61,892 nucleotides of DNA, taken from contig NW_019774491.1 of assembly GCF_001039355.2 (NCBI RefSeq), positions 503,100-564,991 of the forward strand, in the 5' to 3' direction. This document shows, piece after piece, positions 1 through 13,125 of this stretch. The notes under the pieces were generated by a model, which saw nothing but the letters and a program-made list of their open reading frames with translations, ran no database searches and was not told where the DNA came from. How positions within the stretch are numbered: position 1 is the first letter of the stretch; each line of letters starts with the position of its first letter. A program made the position numbers and the translations under genes. The DNA comes from Lingula anatina (taxonomy: Eukaryota; Brachiopoda; Lingulata; Lingulida; Lingulidae).

Positions 1-189
1 ATACTAAGAACTATCGCAGTACACACAACCACAATTACACCGCAGACGCTTAGATAGTCGAAAAATAGTCGAGGTTAATGGTATTAAAGATTCTTTGTGA
101 ATCACCAAATGGCTAAATTCTCAAGAGTCTTTGATAAGACCGACTTCAGACTTGAACCACTTTGTGAAGCATACATCCTGGACACCAAC
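1..189. other. left-edge sequence, no exon recognised
   Basis: This should be intron of the lectin/HYR gene, whose transcript continues leftwards. I see no convincing HYR signature or splice pair here. Confidence 0.4.
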
Positions 190-3100
190 CTGTGACCTTT
201 TGCTCAAGGGTTGTTTCCTCCCCGCACGCATCCGTCACGTGCCACGTGCGAACGAAGGTCTGTCCTGTACATCGCCTTTCTGGGTAAATATCATGGTAAG
301 GGGTGGTCTCTTTTAATACCACCTCATTTCCTGGAAATTAAATAGAAACAATTGAAACGAAGAGTAACAACATGGCGTAATAGACTTTTTTCGTCATCTC
401 TTGTGTAAAGATGGCGACAAAGTCGATCACATCCTAGCGTCCACTCCTTTGATGAGGGGTCAAAATACCAAGGCTCATAGGTAAAATTGCGCGATTAGTC
501 TCCTTAAAACGATTTATATAAATAATATTTATGTTTTTCACCAAAAAATATCTAGGGTTATGTCTTATTCAGGCAGGTTATCTTGAGTCGGGTTAATACG
601 TTGCATCTTTCTATTGGAGGTAAATGTAGAATTTTTTTCTTTTATGTCCCATTATTACAACTATTAAAAAGTCAATATGAAAATGGCATATATTCTACAA
701 ACAAGAAGAGGTTTCCTTCAGACGATACCCAACTTCGTCGGAGAGGAAAAATGTCTTTGGTAGGCCTATTCGACCATAAGTCAAGCCATTAGGATATTTA
801 CGCCACTTTGAGATCTTACCCGGGCAGGTGGAAATATTTGGGGTATTCAGGCCCAGGAATTCGCACGTGTAACCGCACTCATAGGTGGCGTTATCCATCA
901 CCTCCACAACTGTTTCCGAGTAGACCACAATGACCTGGGATCTGGCCGCTACCTCTCCACACTCGTCCACGGCAGTCCAGCGCCGCTCCACTGTGCCTAG
1001 AATACAATAAAATACTGTACATAGGGCTGCACCATTGACGGTTGTACATGTACAATCATATGAAAACAGTTCACTCTGTAAGTAGCAAATCGCCTTTTTC
1101 AAGAAGGTACTAAATCATAGCAATAAATACGTTTTACACAATAGATCCATGGGACAGAACCATGTACCAAATTTTATTACTTATTCAGCTTCATACAATG
1201 TTTATGTCCATTTATTTACTGTGTTCGATTTTGCCTCATAAGAGTGCAATGGCCTCTTAATGTTGTCTGGCGCTGTTCTACCACTTGCTGCTAACTTGAA
1301 GATCATTTGTGTTTTAATATTTCAGAGAATGATACGCTAACAATGAGCATGACGGAAATTCAGATTCAATATTGTAGTCTAAAGAGAGTGTATATATCGA
1401 TTAATGGAAATTGAACATACCTCTATTTGGACAGGAGAGATTCTTATAGTCTTTATAAACGATACTGAGGCCGTTCCCTGGACACCCAGCCGTGCCATTC
1501 GCCCAGCCAATCAGATGTGGCGTTAGTTTGTCCATTTCATAGCAAGAAACTGTTACGTCATCAGGGACGATAATTTCTGGCGCTATGTTGTTGACCTTGA
1601 TGTTCTGAACCGCTAAAGGAAAGGATTGGATATAAATAATGTGTTGTGTAAATAGTTACACAAACATATGTATACCTCGTGTATAAACAGAATATTTAAT
1701 ATTGTTTGACTGTACCCGGTACATTACTAACCACCTAGCAGTGGTACTTTTGCTAACTTAACAGAAATACAGATATTCTTAAATAGAAGGGGAAATTATA
1801 ACTGCTGATCTGCAACTTGTATTTTTAACTTTCTATACATAAACAGTTCGTTTACTTTAAAATGCATCTTTGAATAAATCAAATGTGCTGAAAAATACAA
1901 GTGGGAGTAAATGTGACCGTTGTTACCCAAATAAAAATGTGCATCAATTCACAAGAATTTGATTTTAATTTTTTTTCACTTTGTTAATATTCAATGTATT
2001 GATAACGCCAACGGGCATTAAACCCACAGGTCGATTCTTTGATGCTTGTTAGTCAAACAATTAAGATATTGTTAGTCAAACAATTTGGATATGGCGGTAG
2101 AGACTATTTGTTTTTTAATGGCCTTTTCAAAGCATACCAGCTTTGTCACAGTGGGCGTGTCCATAACACTTCTTTTGTGTAAAGCGCACCTGTTGTTGCA
2201 CCCGTGATAACCTTATGTATTCAAGTGTACTCAACACATTTCGGCGATGCTGGAGGAAAGTATTGCGGTTATGATATTGACAATACTCAGTTAAAAATAA
2301 AAAAGGAGGAAAAAACTGAAAATACCTGGGGCATTCACCCACATTATCGCCAATGAGATAATCTGTTTCGTATTTTTGAAAAAGGATGAAACGACGTGTT
2401 TTCCGTGGGAATTTGAAAATGATGACTCTTCCCTATATCGACTTATGTCCTACATGTACACGCCATGCAGCTTTCATGCATTTGTTATCTCATTAGACTA
2501 GCTTTTCTTTCGGGTTTTCTTTTATTTCAAGTTATGCACAAAATGTGTCATGTTTCAATGTCACTTTGAGGATTCATGTTGATTCACCTTATAGATCTTG
2601 GTAATAAGAAGTATAAATATTTTGATGCATCTAGAAAGATCTACATAATTTAACAACTATTATGTAGATCTTTCTAGATGCATCAAAATATTTATACTTC
2701 TTATGTTTCAATGTCAACACGTATGGTCTATCATATACCTAAGTTATCACAGGATACCTGGAGGATTTATCCACAAAAGAAAAACACCAGGGTGTAAATT
2801 ACTATAGGAAAGAGTCTAAAACAAAGGAATGGAAAAGAATGAACAAAAATAAACTTATATAAATGTACTACAAAAGATCCAGATCAAGAAAATAAAAATC
2901 GTGAATTCCACAGATTTTACGGTTACTAGTACATGTAGATCTACATGTACCTGTATAGTAAGAAAAGACCCTACCCATTACCAAAACCAGGGCTAACACA
3001 AAAAATAAATATGCAGTTGCCCCACCTGCACTTTTATCGCCATTGCTGTCAGTCACAGTCCAGTTCCTTTCAATTGTAAACGTTCCGGGGCAGATGAAAT

Positions 3101-5690
3101 CACGTACGTTATTGGTATACGCCATGTCAACCGTCAAGCCACACTGTGACGCCCCCAGTGCACGCCCCGTGCGAGACGGGTTGATGATGTCTATACACAG
3201 GACGTCGGTGGTGTTGGGTGGGATTATCAGTGGAGGCTGGTCGCACCTGCCTGTCGCTGGGATATACGATAAGAAATCCGTTAGAAATAATTGGCTTTTC
3301 TGTATGCATATTTTCAAGAGCACAAAAAAAGTTCCTATCAAGTGAAAACAATCAATAAACAAATAAATAAATAAAATAAAATAAAATAAAAAATTTCAGT
3401 TAAAATTGTGTTTTTCTACATACATGCCCTAACCATGCCTTAAAAGATTTAGCAAATGAAAGCAAAGACAATATGTCAAAGCTGGAAATGGCCCAGGCCC
3501 AAACGGACTGCGCTTCTGAGCAACTCATGAAAATAACCGACCCGCACTTTTAATCATAAATAAAATTTCAAGCTTCATTATCAAAAGAACATTTTTGTTC
3601 TAACTTTGATGAAAATGGCACAAACCTGGCATTTCACAGATATAAGGTCTCCTCATATTAACATCACAATCCCTCCATTTTCCCGCGCTGCCGGAAGAGG
3701 TGTCCAGACACAGTCCGTTCTGCGTGTGGTCTACGTCATCAGGTTGTCCTGGTAACCAAAAGTCCCCGGCTGTAGGAGTCAACTCGGCTGTATCCACCCA
3801 TCGAAAGTCTCCCTCCTTCCAACCGTCAGAGGCGCCAATGAAGACCGCATTAATGACGGCACCGTTAGAGTCGGTCTTCCCAGAGACTGAAATACAGATA
3901 TATAGACAAGTATATCTTGTATTTAAAAAAGTATCGCGCTGTATTATCGAATTTTTAGGTTCAAATGAAATTTTCACTATTTTCTTCAGCTCACTTGTTT
4001 TTCATGAAATGTGTAAAATGATTAACACGAAATCATGCTTCGAAAGTATTCCGTCTTTATATAGTCTTATTAGTCTATTAATAGTCTATTAAATTTAACC
4101 TAGATATAACACCAATACAATGAAGCAATAACCCACATGCCACTGAAACTGAAGCTATTTAGATACGTACGACTGCACCTTAATAATGAAATAACCGAAA
4201 AGTTGAAGACGAGCCCATAGAGGGGGTGGCGGGGGCTGCATGCCCTACCCCAGATTTGGAGGTTTCCTTTCTCCCAATTAATCAAATCAATAACTAAGTA
4301 GATAAATTAATCAAACGGTATAAAAAGCAAAACAAAGACGTGCTGATTCATTTAGGCTCAGGTCGATTGTCACGCCAATATTCTATAAATATTTCGCAAA
4401 AAAATGAATAAATTTAATAAAATTTAAGATTAGAAATAATTCTGCTTAAAGCAATAGGAAAGCCTACCGGTGAGTGACACGAAGTTCTCCAGAAAATCTT
4501 GTTCATCTTGAAACCCCACTGTGACAAGGTGGCCGTTTTTATCCACACAGTCCTGCTGTGCTTCTGACCATGTTTTAGACATGTTGACAAATATATAACA
4601 CTGGTCAAGGTGCAAGACACCGGTGTCACATCCTGAAAAAAACAAACAAACAAATAATTTGGATATGTAATTAATTTTACCAGCAGTAGGCCTACAATCA
4701 GAGATTTAAATAGCACAGTAAGTTTTAACTCTAAGGAAAAAACACAAATATTGAATCATTTCATAAATGCTTTACACATTTTTGAGAAGTTGGAGATTTT
4801 CAACTTTGGCGATCTATTTGTCAAACTTACTTAGCTCTGCGCGTGCTTCCAAAGCACCTGGAATATGAAAACGAAATTCACTTAATATTTACTTAGTCAT
4901 ACTTATAAATGTTGATTCAAAGCCTTTGGAATGTCAATTGTCAGAAATAACACACATTTGTAGTGTAAGTTAAATGATAAATTTTGATAAGGTGAAATAT
5001 TAAAGTAAGTGGGAAGTTTACAGTATTCAAGTATATAATTGTTGTATATGAACTGACTTCCACCCAAAACACATTAAAGCATTACTGTGTCCAAATACTA
5101 TGCACATGCACAAATAAAACGGTGGTCAAATGAAATATTTAAATCAACAAATGTACATGTATGTACAAGAAGAATGAGCTGAAAATAACGATAAAATGTA
5201 TATTCTTTGTTATCTGAAATATGCAGAGACTGATCGTCAGCATGTAAACATTCTGTGAATGAGTTTATTCTATAGACCAACATTATATCTTCTTTCTTTC
5301 TTTCACTACTTCTATATTCTCTTAATACTTTCTAGTGTGTGTATATATGCCTATATAAGTATGCCATGTAAAACGATTATGTTATTTCCTCAATATTTTA
5401 GATTTAACAAATACGTAGATAATATGGAACCTACAAACCAAACCATGCTAAAATTTGCACATTTTTTATTAACCAATAATCATTGAAATTTTAAATCTTA
5501 AAAGAAATAATAATCGTTCATGCTTATTTGATACTATCAGAGCACCTATTATAACCACATGTTATCATTTGCACGATTTTTTACCAACGTATCATTTTCG
5601 TCAATCAATTTCATTAAAACTAACTTTCAATCAAATCATTCCGTACTTACATAATATTATGGCGGCACAAATAAGCCAAGTCGCTCTCAT
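190..5690 (-). CDS. secreted C-type lectin with HYR-like domains (5' part, eight exons, continues off the left edge)
   Basis: Exons in transcript order: 5690-5651, 4857-4831, 4632-4468, 3886-3626, 3250-3026, 1612-1421, 996-820, 279-190. Every junction has GT-AG sites and every intron is phase 1, giving about 392 codons in one frame. The ATG at 5690 opens a hydrophobic signal peptide (MRATWLICAAIILC). Exons 3-4 encode a full C-type lectin domain at about residues 24-162, with WSEAQQDC early, the QPD sugar-binding tripeptide in WLPGQPDD, then WRDC and PYIC. QPD in this family usually goes with galactose-type specificity. Three HYR-like units follow; the Trp-Asp signatures are NWTVTDSNG (exon 5), RWTAVDECG (exon 7) and TWHVTDACG (exon 8). 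Probably a secreted or surface recognition protein; its 3' end and any membrane anchor lie outside the window. Exon 8 is the least certain because it is short and its acceptor is weak. Confidence 0.8.
2604..2704. repeat. perfect 46-bp inverted repeat with 9-bp loop
   Basis: Arms at 2604-2649 and 2659-2704 are exact reverse complements, separated by nine bases. The element lies in the intron between lectin exons 5 and 6. It is either a small foldback (MITE-like) element or a snap-back artefact. I see no clear target-site duplication. Confidence 0.9.
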
Positions 5691-6104
5691 ATCGCAGACT
5701 TTCCCCTAGATCACCGAAGCCTGCAATTTCACCCAACAGTCCGTCAGGTGAAGGAATAACGGGCCTTATACGTCCCATGCTCTTCTGATGTGGTTGAAGG
5801 GGCGTGCCTGCCCCCACAGGTACTCCTAGGCCCTCGAGGGGACGATTGCAATCTTCTAAGATATCTACTTTCCCACGGTGTTGGGGACATTTCGTAAAAC
5901 CACCGTGTAGGACGGTGTGGTTTCTCGCACCCTGTGTTCTGTTCGATTTATTTTCGTTACTCTTGTGCCTTGGCGATTTGATTATCTATAAAGAGAGGAT
6001 GAATCGGTTGTAAGGACGTCATGTTGACGTGTTCGGTACTTTAGGGTTCCATTGAGGGGGGGGGGGGGGGCGAAGTGCTCACAGTTCACTGGAAATGAAG
6101 GTAA

Positions 6105-6345
6105 CGATTCACAAATCACAATAAATAAAACATAATTCATATTTCACTGAAAATGCGGGGAATAAGAGTTGTACATCACGAAGAAGAATAATGACTTTGT
6201 TTCACGGATGACGAAGAATAAAAAGTTGTATTCACGAGTCACGGCAATGGGGTTTTTCATGGATCATGCTCAATAATATTAGCGTTTTACGAATCTCGGA
6301 AAATAAAAAGTGACTTTCACGGGTAACGAAAATACCCAGTGGGAC
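6105..6345. repeat. degenerate tandem array of about eight ~30-bp units
   Basis: Units repeat a theme of TTCACG-(AG)T-CACG followed by an A-rich stretch such as GAATAAAAAGT. Examples start near 6200, 6230, 6288 and 6317. Units are 27-35 bp and well diverged, so this is an old minisatellite or repeat-derived array. No coding potential is seen. Confidence 0.55.
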
Positions 6346-7588
6346 CCTCATAACTGTGGACGATAATTCCGAGCACCACGTTTTCCCCTCTGGTTCTGTC
6401 TGCTCCCCAAGGAGGTAAGATCGTTTCAACATTGGTCAGATCGAAGAAGACCAAGGGTTATAAAAAGCTGCTCTTTACTTTTAAATCGCTTTAAATCGCA
6501 CAACGGAACCTAAAATAGTCCAAATGACGTCACAGGCAGTCCAGAGCATATGGGATCCATCACTGCCCGCGTAGACTTTTAATTGTCATGTCTGGCGTCC
6601 ACCAGTTTGTTTTCGATCTAATCTAGTTTCGGTCCGAGCACGTTTGACTTTACCTTGATAAAGGGAGAAAGGCGATTTTCTAATTACAATTACCGATTCC
6701 ACTCCTTCACATAACATTAAACACATCTAAATGTGTATAGAATTTACCCAAAAACATGATTTATCAAGTCATCTTATACATTATTTCATCTGTATCGTTC
6801 AAAATATATGGAGACACATGAACAGGGTTCTAAGTGGTGCAATTTTTCCACAACCATATTTGTTTGAAAATGGTGATGCATTTTTATTCCAACGCTTTTA
6901 TCTTTAGCTGAAGAGGGAAACGTCGCAGGTGCGCGACGGGTTAGAGAATATTATGAAAAAAATTTGTTACTGAGGTTGAAGATAGTTATCATTTTAATTA
7001 TGCATGTCACCATTATTCTGAATTCAGAAAAACAAAGAAATACTTATTGACGAGACCGTCATCGATCAAGGAAGACCCTCCCCCCCCCCCCCCAACCAAT
7101 ACACAAGCATTCCCTTTGGTCCAAAATATATAAAGTGCAAGGACATCAATAAAGAGTTATGCTTTTAATGACGAGTTAGCGAAAAATGACATTTTGAGGT
7201 GTGGTTAACGGTCTTCAATATGTATCCTTTCAGACATTTTTAAAAAGATCTATAAACATAATAATAAATTTTGGAAATGGGTTAAAATGATATCGAGAAA
7301 CAGCTAATAGACTAATATATAAAAAAACTCGTTTTCCGACCATGTGTACCGAACGTTCAGTAATACCACTAGCTTAGTGTAGAGGAGAGAGTGAGGGAGA
7401 ACGGTGAATACGTCCCTTAAATAAGTCGTGATTCGGAGGAATACTCTGTCAGGGTGTGGAAGTGACATACATGTGGCAATTTAGCACTGAAATGTACTGT
7501 ATTCTAAGAAAAAGAGCGAGAGAGAGAACGCGCTTCACGCAAGAGCACAACTGAATAAAATTCCTCATTCAAAAATAAAATAAATCAC

Positions 7589-7999
7589 ATGTTGAAAATG
7601 TATAAAATCGCACACATTCACACATTAACAGAACCTAACCCGTCTCACCAGGAGAATACTAGACTGTGCCTACCCAGAACATCCCTCTACGTACAGTTTT
7701 ACTTTCACCCTGAAGATCTGTTTCTATATGTCTGCTTGATCGTATTAATACATTTAATTACTAACAGGCCTCAAAGGAGCATCTGCCTGATCTCATCCAT
7801 GTTAACTTATGATAAAGAGATTCTTACGCGAGGGCGGACTGCTTATATCGTCCGTCATACAACTGGGAATCGGAAAGAAGTGTTTTATGAATGCGATGTC
7901 TGTCATGAAATTCCCATTGTGCGGTTGCTGACAAAATTAGCTGATGAAGACAATGGCGTGACAAGATATGCAGAGTCGAATGCGTTCGATCTAGTTTAA
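7589..7999 (+). CDS. uncertain ORF, 136 codons
   Basis: An open frame from ATG 7589 to TAA 7999. The N-terminal half is hydrophobic and AT-driven. The C-terminal half looks more protein-like (a CDVC motif and a charged tail). A possible splice acceptor at about 7767 would put an exon in a different frame. I recognise no domain, there is no homologous copy in the window to test for constraint, and chance is a fair explanation. Confidence 0.2.
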   Translation: MLKMYKIAHIHTLTEPNPSHQENTRLCLPRTSLYVQFYFHPEDLFLYVCLIVLIHLITNRPQRSICLISSMLTYDKEILTRGRTAYIVRHTTGNRKEVFYECDVCHEIPIVRLLTKLADEDNGVTRYAESNAFDLV

Positions 8000-10090
8000 A
8001 AAAGAGAAAGGAAAGAAAAAAAGAAAAATTGCCACAATAGACCGCCTTAATGCAACAATTCTAGGAGGTGAACGTCTTTCGACACTATATATGTTTTTTC
8101 ACATTAACAACATGTTGAAATACGAATACAGAAACACAGTTTAATGATGTAAAATTCCAATTGAAATTAATCTCTGATTGTCTTTTCTTTGACCCTTTTG
8201 GTATTTACTATATATAGCTTTTCTCTTAAAATTTATATTACCCCCTCGTTTCGTGAAAGTTTTGATTTCAAATTAAAAAATAAATAACCCCACCTTCATC
8301 TGTGGCATGATTTCGAATTCGTAGCTTTGGCAATGTGAAACAGTGCAAGATGTTCCTTATTGCCAATGTACACCACTAAAAAAATGATCAAAATTAAAAG
8401 TCTAAATAAAAACTTTACTTGCGGTCACGAAAAATAAATTGTCCGAACATTTACTTTTATATCGTCATGTAAAACAGTAAATAAAAACGGCTCTTTAGAC
8501 TCCAAGGCCCTTTGTGTCGATGTAAGAAGTTTTTTTCCATGTTTACCCAAGGAATAGATTCATCTTTTAGAGGCCAATATTATTATACAGAAAACATAAA
8601 TTTTACCGGAATGTGTGCATACGTACGTATGTGTCTTTGACAGAACAAGTGTCACATGCACGTATATATTCTTGATACGTCAATGGAACATGCTGGTGTC
8701 AATGCGGTATATCTGATAGAAATTGGCTAGAGCTAATCGGAAACAGATAACCTGTTTACTGCAAAGTACAACTCTTAATCATTTCCTTACCTGATGGCGA
8801 GTGGAATGAGTTAGCATGCATGTCATCGTGGGTTGTCATTGGCCAATAGCAAGTCTACGTGGAGTTGTGGGTGGCAACACACCTGTAAATTAACCTCCAA
8901 TTGACTTCCATGTCGACTCATCTACAAGTTCCTGGTATATCTAGAACCGCGCTTTCTTTAGAACCACATAAGACGGTTTTCGCAAGCACGAGTCAAGTCA
9001 CTTGGAGTAGAACTGGAAGCAATACTTGGATAGAAAAAAAAAACAGGAGCACCATTTCACTAATCGAAGATGCCACGTGGGGTGACGTGTACCGTAAGTG
9101 TTATACAACTTTGGTAAAACTTTGAGACAACACTTTGATGAAACCTTCCATTCATACCGTCGGGCGCTGCTCTTTTTTACTCGACAAAGGAAAGAAAATT
9201 TTCATATTTTTTCGTCAAACAACGCAAGTGATTAAGGTACCATATTGCACTTGTTGAAGGACTGCAGTAAGCGGCCTTACTACGGCTCTCCTTCCGTCGT
9301 TTACCAATTCATTAGTGCAGGAAAATTGCACGCCAAGAGCTGACAACATCGACTTCCTTTCTCTTTTTCGAAGGTTCTCTTGAGAAGCGTAGTGGTCGAA
9401 ATAGAAGTATTGAATTGAATACATGTCCACTAAGACATTGATAACACTGTATATCCTTACAGAACTACTCCATCGACCTTCGTGCAATGCGGAAGAAACC
9501 GGACTCCAATTAACTAATTTACACAATTCATCAGCACGAATGCAGTTCCGCATACACGTGGTGTACAGAACCCAAAAGAAATTCCACTAAATTATAAATT
9601 GCGAAAATTCCATGTGATTATACGCACCATATCAGAGATAAGCAGAGAAGATATATATATATATATATAGTTGGCCATTGAGACTCAAATACCACTGAGA
9701 CACGTCTTCCTCGCGCATCTGTTATCACGTATCACAAATTCTTGACGAGGCCACGCTATGGCAATATAAATCTAATCACGGTATCTCCTATTCATTTTGC
9801 GTCCTCGGAGAAACTAGATTAACTCATCCTCTTTGGAAGTCTGTCATCTCTACAACTCTCCAGCGTGAAGATTCTTGGTGATTAATTCCAGTTAATCGGT
9901 CCACCTGCTTCACGACACGGGTTTTACATTTCCCCACAGACGCTTTAAATGCATCATCTTGTAGAAAGTTGAAACTGATAAGTGTTCGTTAACCACAGAG
10001 GAGCGATTACCTTCTCGTGTAACGGTAATTGAAAAGCCCGAAGGAAGTGACTGAAGACTTCATCTTCCCTTTCTTTTTGAACTCGTTACG

Positions 10091-10714
10091 ATGGGATTAC
10101 TCACGTATGCGTTGTTATTTAGCATGGTCTTGGCACTTTTGGAGGGCGGCAAACATAACGGTAGCTTAAATAAACACATGTTCTGCATCTCAAGGTGCCA
10201 GCAAGGCATTGGGGGGAACTTATGCAACTGTTCCGGTGCACACTTTCCTGGAAAACGGACACCGTTCCAATCAGTGAACAAACCGGTGACCGAGAGACTT
10301 CGGAACGAGCAAATTGGTTCAAACCCGAGCGGTTGGCACAGAGTATCAAAAAAGCTTCAGATTTCAAGAGATTTTCAAACCTGGGTTTCCAATCTCAAAT
10401 TTCCGACCAGAGAGGCGTCATTCCAAATTTATCTAAAGCCAGTTGCTTCTAGTGCTAGTTCTGAAGGTAGGGATGCATTGCAAGGCTTTATGCCATCTCT
10501 TCTTAATTGGCGCAAGCGTAGTAGAAAAAGGGCAAAACTGCCATCCGGTATATGCTGTGTAAACGGAGCCAACAGCCAACTAGAAATTATCTCTAAACAG
10601 ATGCTTCTGGAGAACATAATCCGTACAATGAGAAACTGGAGGAGAAGGGACAGCCAGGGCGATACACGTTCACAATTAGCATCCAGATTCAATCAACGAC
10701 AATTGACCATTTGA
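10091..10714 (+). CDS. secreted prohormone-like protein, copy A (207 aa, single exon)
   Basis: I do not recognise the family. The ORF opens with a clear signal peptide (MGLLTYALLFSMVLALLEGG). Next comes a cysteine cluster C-x3-C-x8-C-x-C (Cys32, 36, 45, 47), ending at a GKR amidation/cleavage-type site at residues 54-56. Dibasic or tribasic sites follow at 141-143 (RKR) and 145-147 (RKR). A segment with a CC pair (155-156) then ends in NW before RRR (184-186). This architecture fits a neuropeptide or peptide-hormone precursor made through the secretory pathway. Against copy B, the only indel is a 3-nt in-frame one; about five codon differences are silent and three change the residue, which supports coding. 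The start is chosen for the signal peptide and good ATG context. A canonical AATAAA lies about 250 bases past the stop. Confidence 0.6.
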   Translation: MGLLTYALLFSMVLALLEGGKHNGSLNKHMFCISRCQQGIGGNLCNCSGAHFPGKRTPFQSVNKPVTERLRNEQIGSNPSGWHRVSKKLQISRDFQTWVSNLKFPTREASFQIYLKPVASSASSEGRDALQGFMPSLLNWRKRSRKRAKLPSGICCVNGANSQLEIISKQMLLENIIRTMRNWRRRDSQGDTRSQLASRFNQRQLTI

Positions 10715-13045
10715 TAGTGGAACTAACTTAAAATATTGGCATCGTCTTTATGTAGCTCTAATTGTTATTCGACAAGCAGATTGGAACGATAATTTTGTAA
10801 TTGTATAGTTACGTTTTTTGTTGTTTTATTTTTCGAAATAGAGCTTTTCGATTACACTTTCTTTAAGGGAATGACGCCTATAGAGATAACGAAACCCACC
10901 GTGGTTGAGAATAAAAAAATTCTCCATGCTTAATAGACTTGGTCTGCGCATGTCTAGGTTAAGACGTAATAAACTCCACTTACCAAAGATGAACCCATTT
11001 CGTTGTGAATCGTCTATTATTATCAATGGTTTGCTTATTCGTTTAGACAAAAAAATATTTGGTTAACAAGCACGGCCGATTCTAGTTTTAAGGAAATCGG
11101 AATTTTTCGAACTGAAAAAATGGGTATTGGTTTTTAAAAACAATGACCAGACGAAAAAAACTGCTTTGTGCTTAAAAATAGCTCACACTGTGGATATTTA
11201 ATACCAAACCCAAGAAAAAGACACCTTAAGATTTAGGCGCTTAGCCCGTTAAGCATCAGACATTTAAAAGACAAAAGAAAAAAATGATATCCAACCCTGC
11301 TCACAAGAAAGTCTCCGTTTCGTTGTCAAGATTATCTATTTTGTCTGGCCTTAAGCTTATCTTTTTTCATAAGAAAAAATAAAATTACAGATGCATACCG
11401 CAGATAGCGATTTGGCGGTAAAATCAACTAGGTATTTGGTACTGGTACACATAATTCGGATCAGTTTGATAAATAAGCGACACGTGTCTCATAAATTAAT
11501 TTTGAATCAATCTTCGTGTTGTCAAATATACACTTATTTGATTTGTTTTGAATTTGGCTCTTGAGATACTAACAAAAAATAATAAACTAATAAATTTGCA
11601 TTAAGAAAGCTTCTTTCATCAGTAAAAGTGTCAGATGTAATAAATATACAAAGGATGTTCACAATCTTTTTATAAGCTCCTGTGTAATGTATGACAGTAC
11701 TTTTATACAACCAATCGTCGATCGATCATTAAATCAATCATCGGAATATCACCTGTCATTTCAAAGTTGATGATGATCGTTTCGCAGGCTGATTTTCTCT
11801 GTAATGTTTGTATACCTTGGTTTCCACTAGGGACGTATCGCCACGTTCTCTTAAATATGAAAAAATGATCATTTTCACTGCCTTTTAAAAATAATATAAA
11901 TAGGTACCAGTCGACCTCGTAGAATTGAAATTCATATTTGTTCATCTCGCCCTAAAATATGGAAGAAATCCAAAACGCACCTGGTAAGACTAGTAGCAGG
12001 GCGAAGTTTAACGTGATAAAAATGTTGGAAAAAGACCCAAGTTTTTATTAACTGACATTAGAAGTCTATTCATATCATTGCATTATAAAAAGAATGTTGC
12101 ATGTTTGTCTGAAATCCGAGCCGAGTGGAGACGAGGGCGTAAGCCGATCCTTCCACAGGAGGCAGGGATCAATTCGCGCCACTCCTCCTCGTCCTCCAAC
12201 AGCGTTTGCATCTCGTCATCGCCGCTCGTCTAGATCTCTTGACTCGACTTCATTGAAAATAGACGGGTTCCACAGACGCAAGTAACAATATTACAGCACG
12301 TGAACAAACCATCTAAAATCTGGAAAATTGAATTTTGCCGTTTCATGGAACTGTCACAAATATGCCAAAAAGCGTGGCCGGTGAAGCTATAATGGGCTAT
12401 TTTGATTGTTTAACTAATGTTCAGTATACGTTGATACAATTAGCACTGAAAATCTGAGAACAATATGAAGGCAACCGAAGGGCATCTTTGTACAAGCACA
12501 ATACTTTAATCACCTTCGCCTACCTACGCTTAACGAGGAGCATTGGAGGAGCAATTAAAAAACACTTCGCCGCCTTCAGGTGCATTTTATTAGGAAGTGA
12601 ACCGCTTAAACAAGGACATAAAAATAGGGGAAGTTTTTCTTCAACAATCAGGTGTCGATCTAATCATGTATTGAATGGGAAACACAACGATTTTTTTGTC
12701 CCCGGTGACCCCTGACGACGGTAATGGCAGGGCAGCAAAACTTTTGTCTCAAACTGAGTATTTTCGGAGAATCACACCCGTGATTAAAACCCTGAGACCT
12801 TTAATTTAAGATAAAATCTCCCACTTGCAGTCCTACATTAAACCCCCTTTACATGGGACGGCGTCGTTTCTGCGTCATTCGTGCCCCCATGAAACTGGCA
12901 TCACTGTGATCGTAGAAAGGAGGTACAAGTATCGCTTTGGTTGCAAAACGAATGCTCAGTGGTCGCGGCATCCAAAGACGTTCAAACTAACCTTATCAAT
13001 CGCCTAACTGTGCAAATGATACATGTTTGGCGTTTGGGACAGGGA

Positions 13046-13125
<80 letters not shown>

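Larger units (their letters stand above)
5691..8883. other. intergenic region upstream of the lectin gene
   Basis: It holds a G homopolymer near 6056-6070, a C homopolymer near 7079-7094, the degenerate tandem array at 6105-6345 and one uncertain ORF at 7589-7999. The lectin promoter should lie just above 5690, but I see no clear TATA box or initiator to call. Confidence 0.5.

Noticed and set aside
2868-3025. C-terminal membrane segment after lectin exon 5 (AYLFFVLALVLVMG)
   Set aside because: It lies past a good donor (GCAG|GTGGGG), and the next exon joins in frame, so it reads as intron. Retention could in principle give a membrane form.
3043-3345. 100-codon plus-strand frame
   Set aside because: Opposite-strand shadow of lectin exon 5.
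8901-9125. 74-codon plus-strand frame at the start of block copy A
   Set aside because: An A-homopolymer length difference changes the frame in copy B, so it is not maintained.
9215-9553. 112-codon minus-strand frame
   Set aside because: A 1-bp insertion in copy B breaks the frame partway; no domain is recognised.
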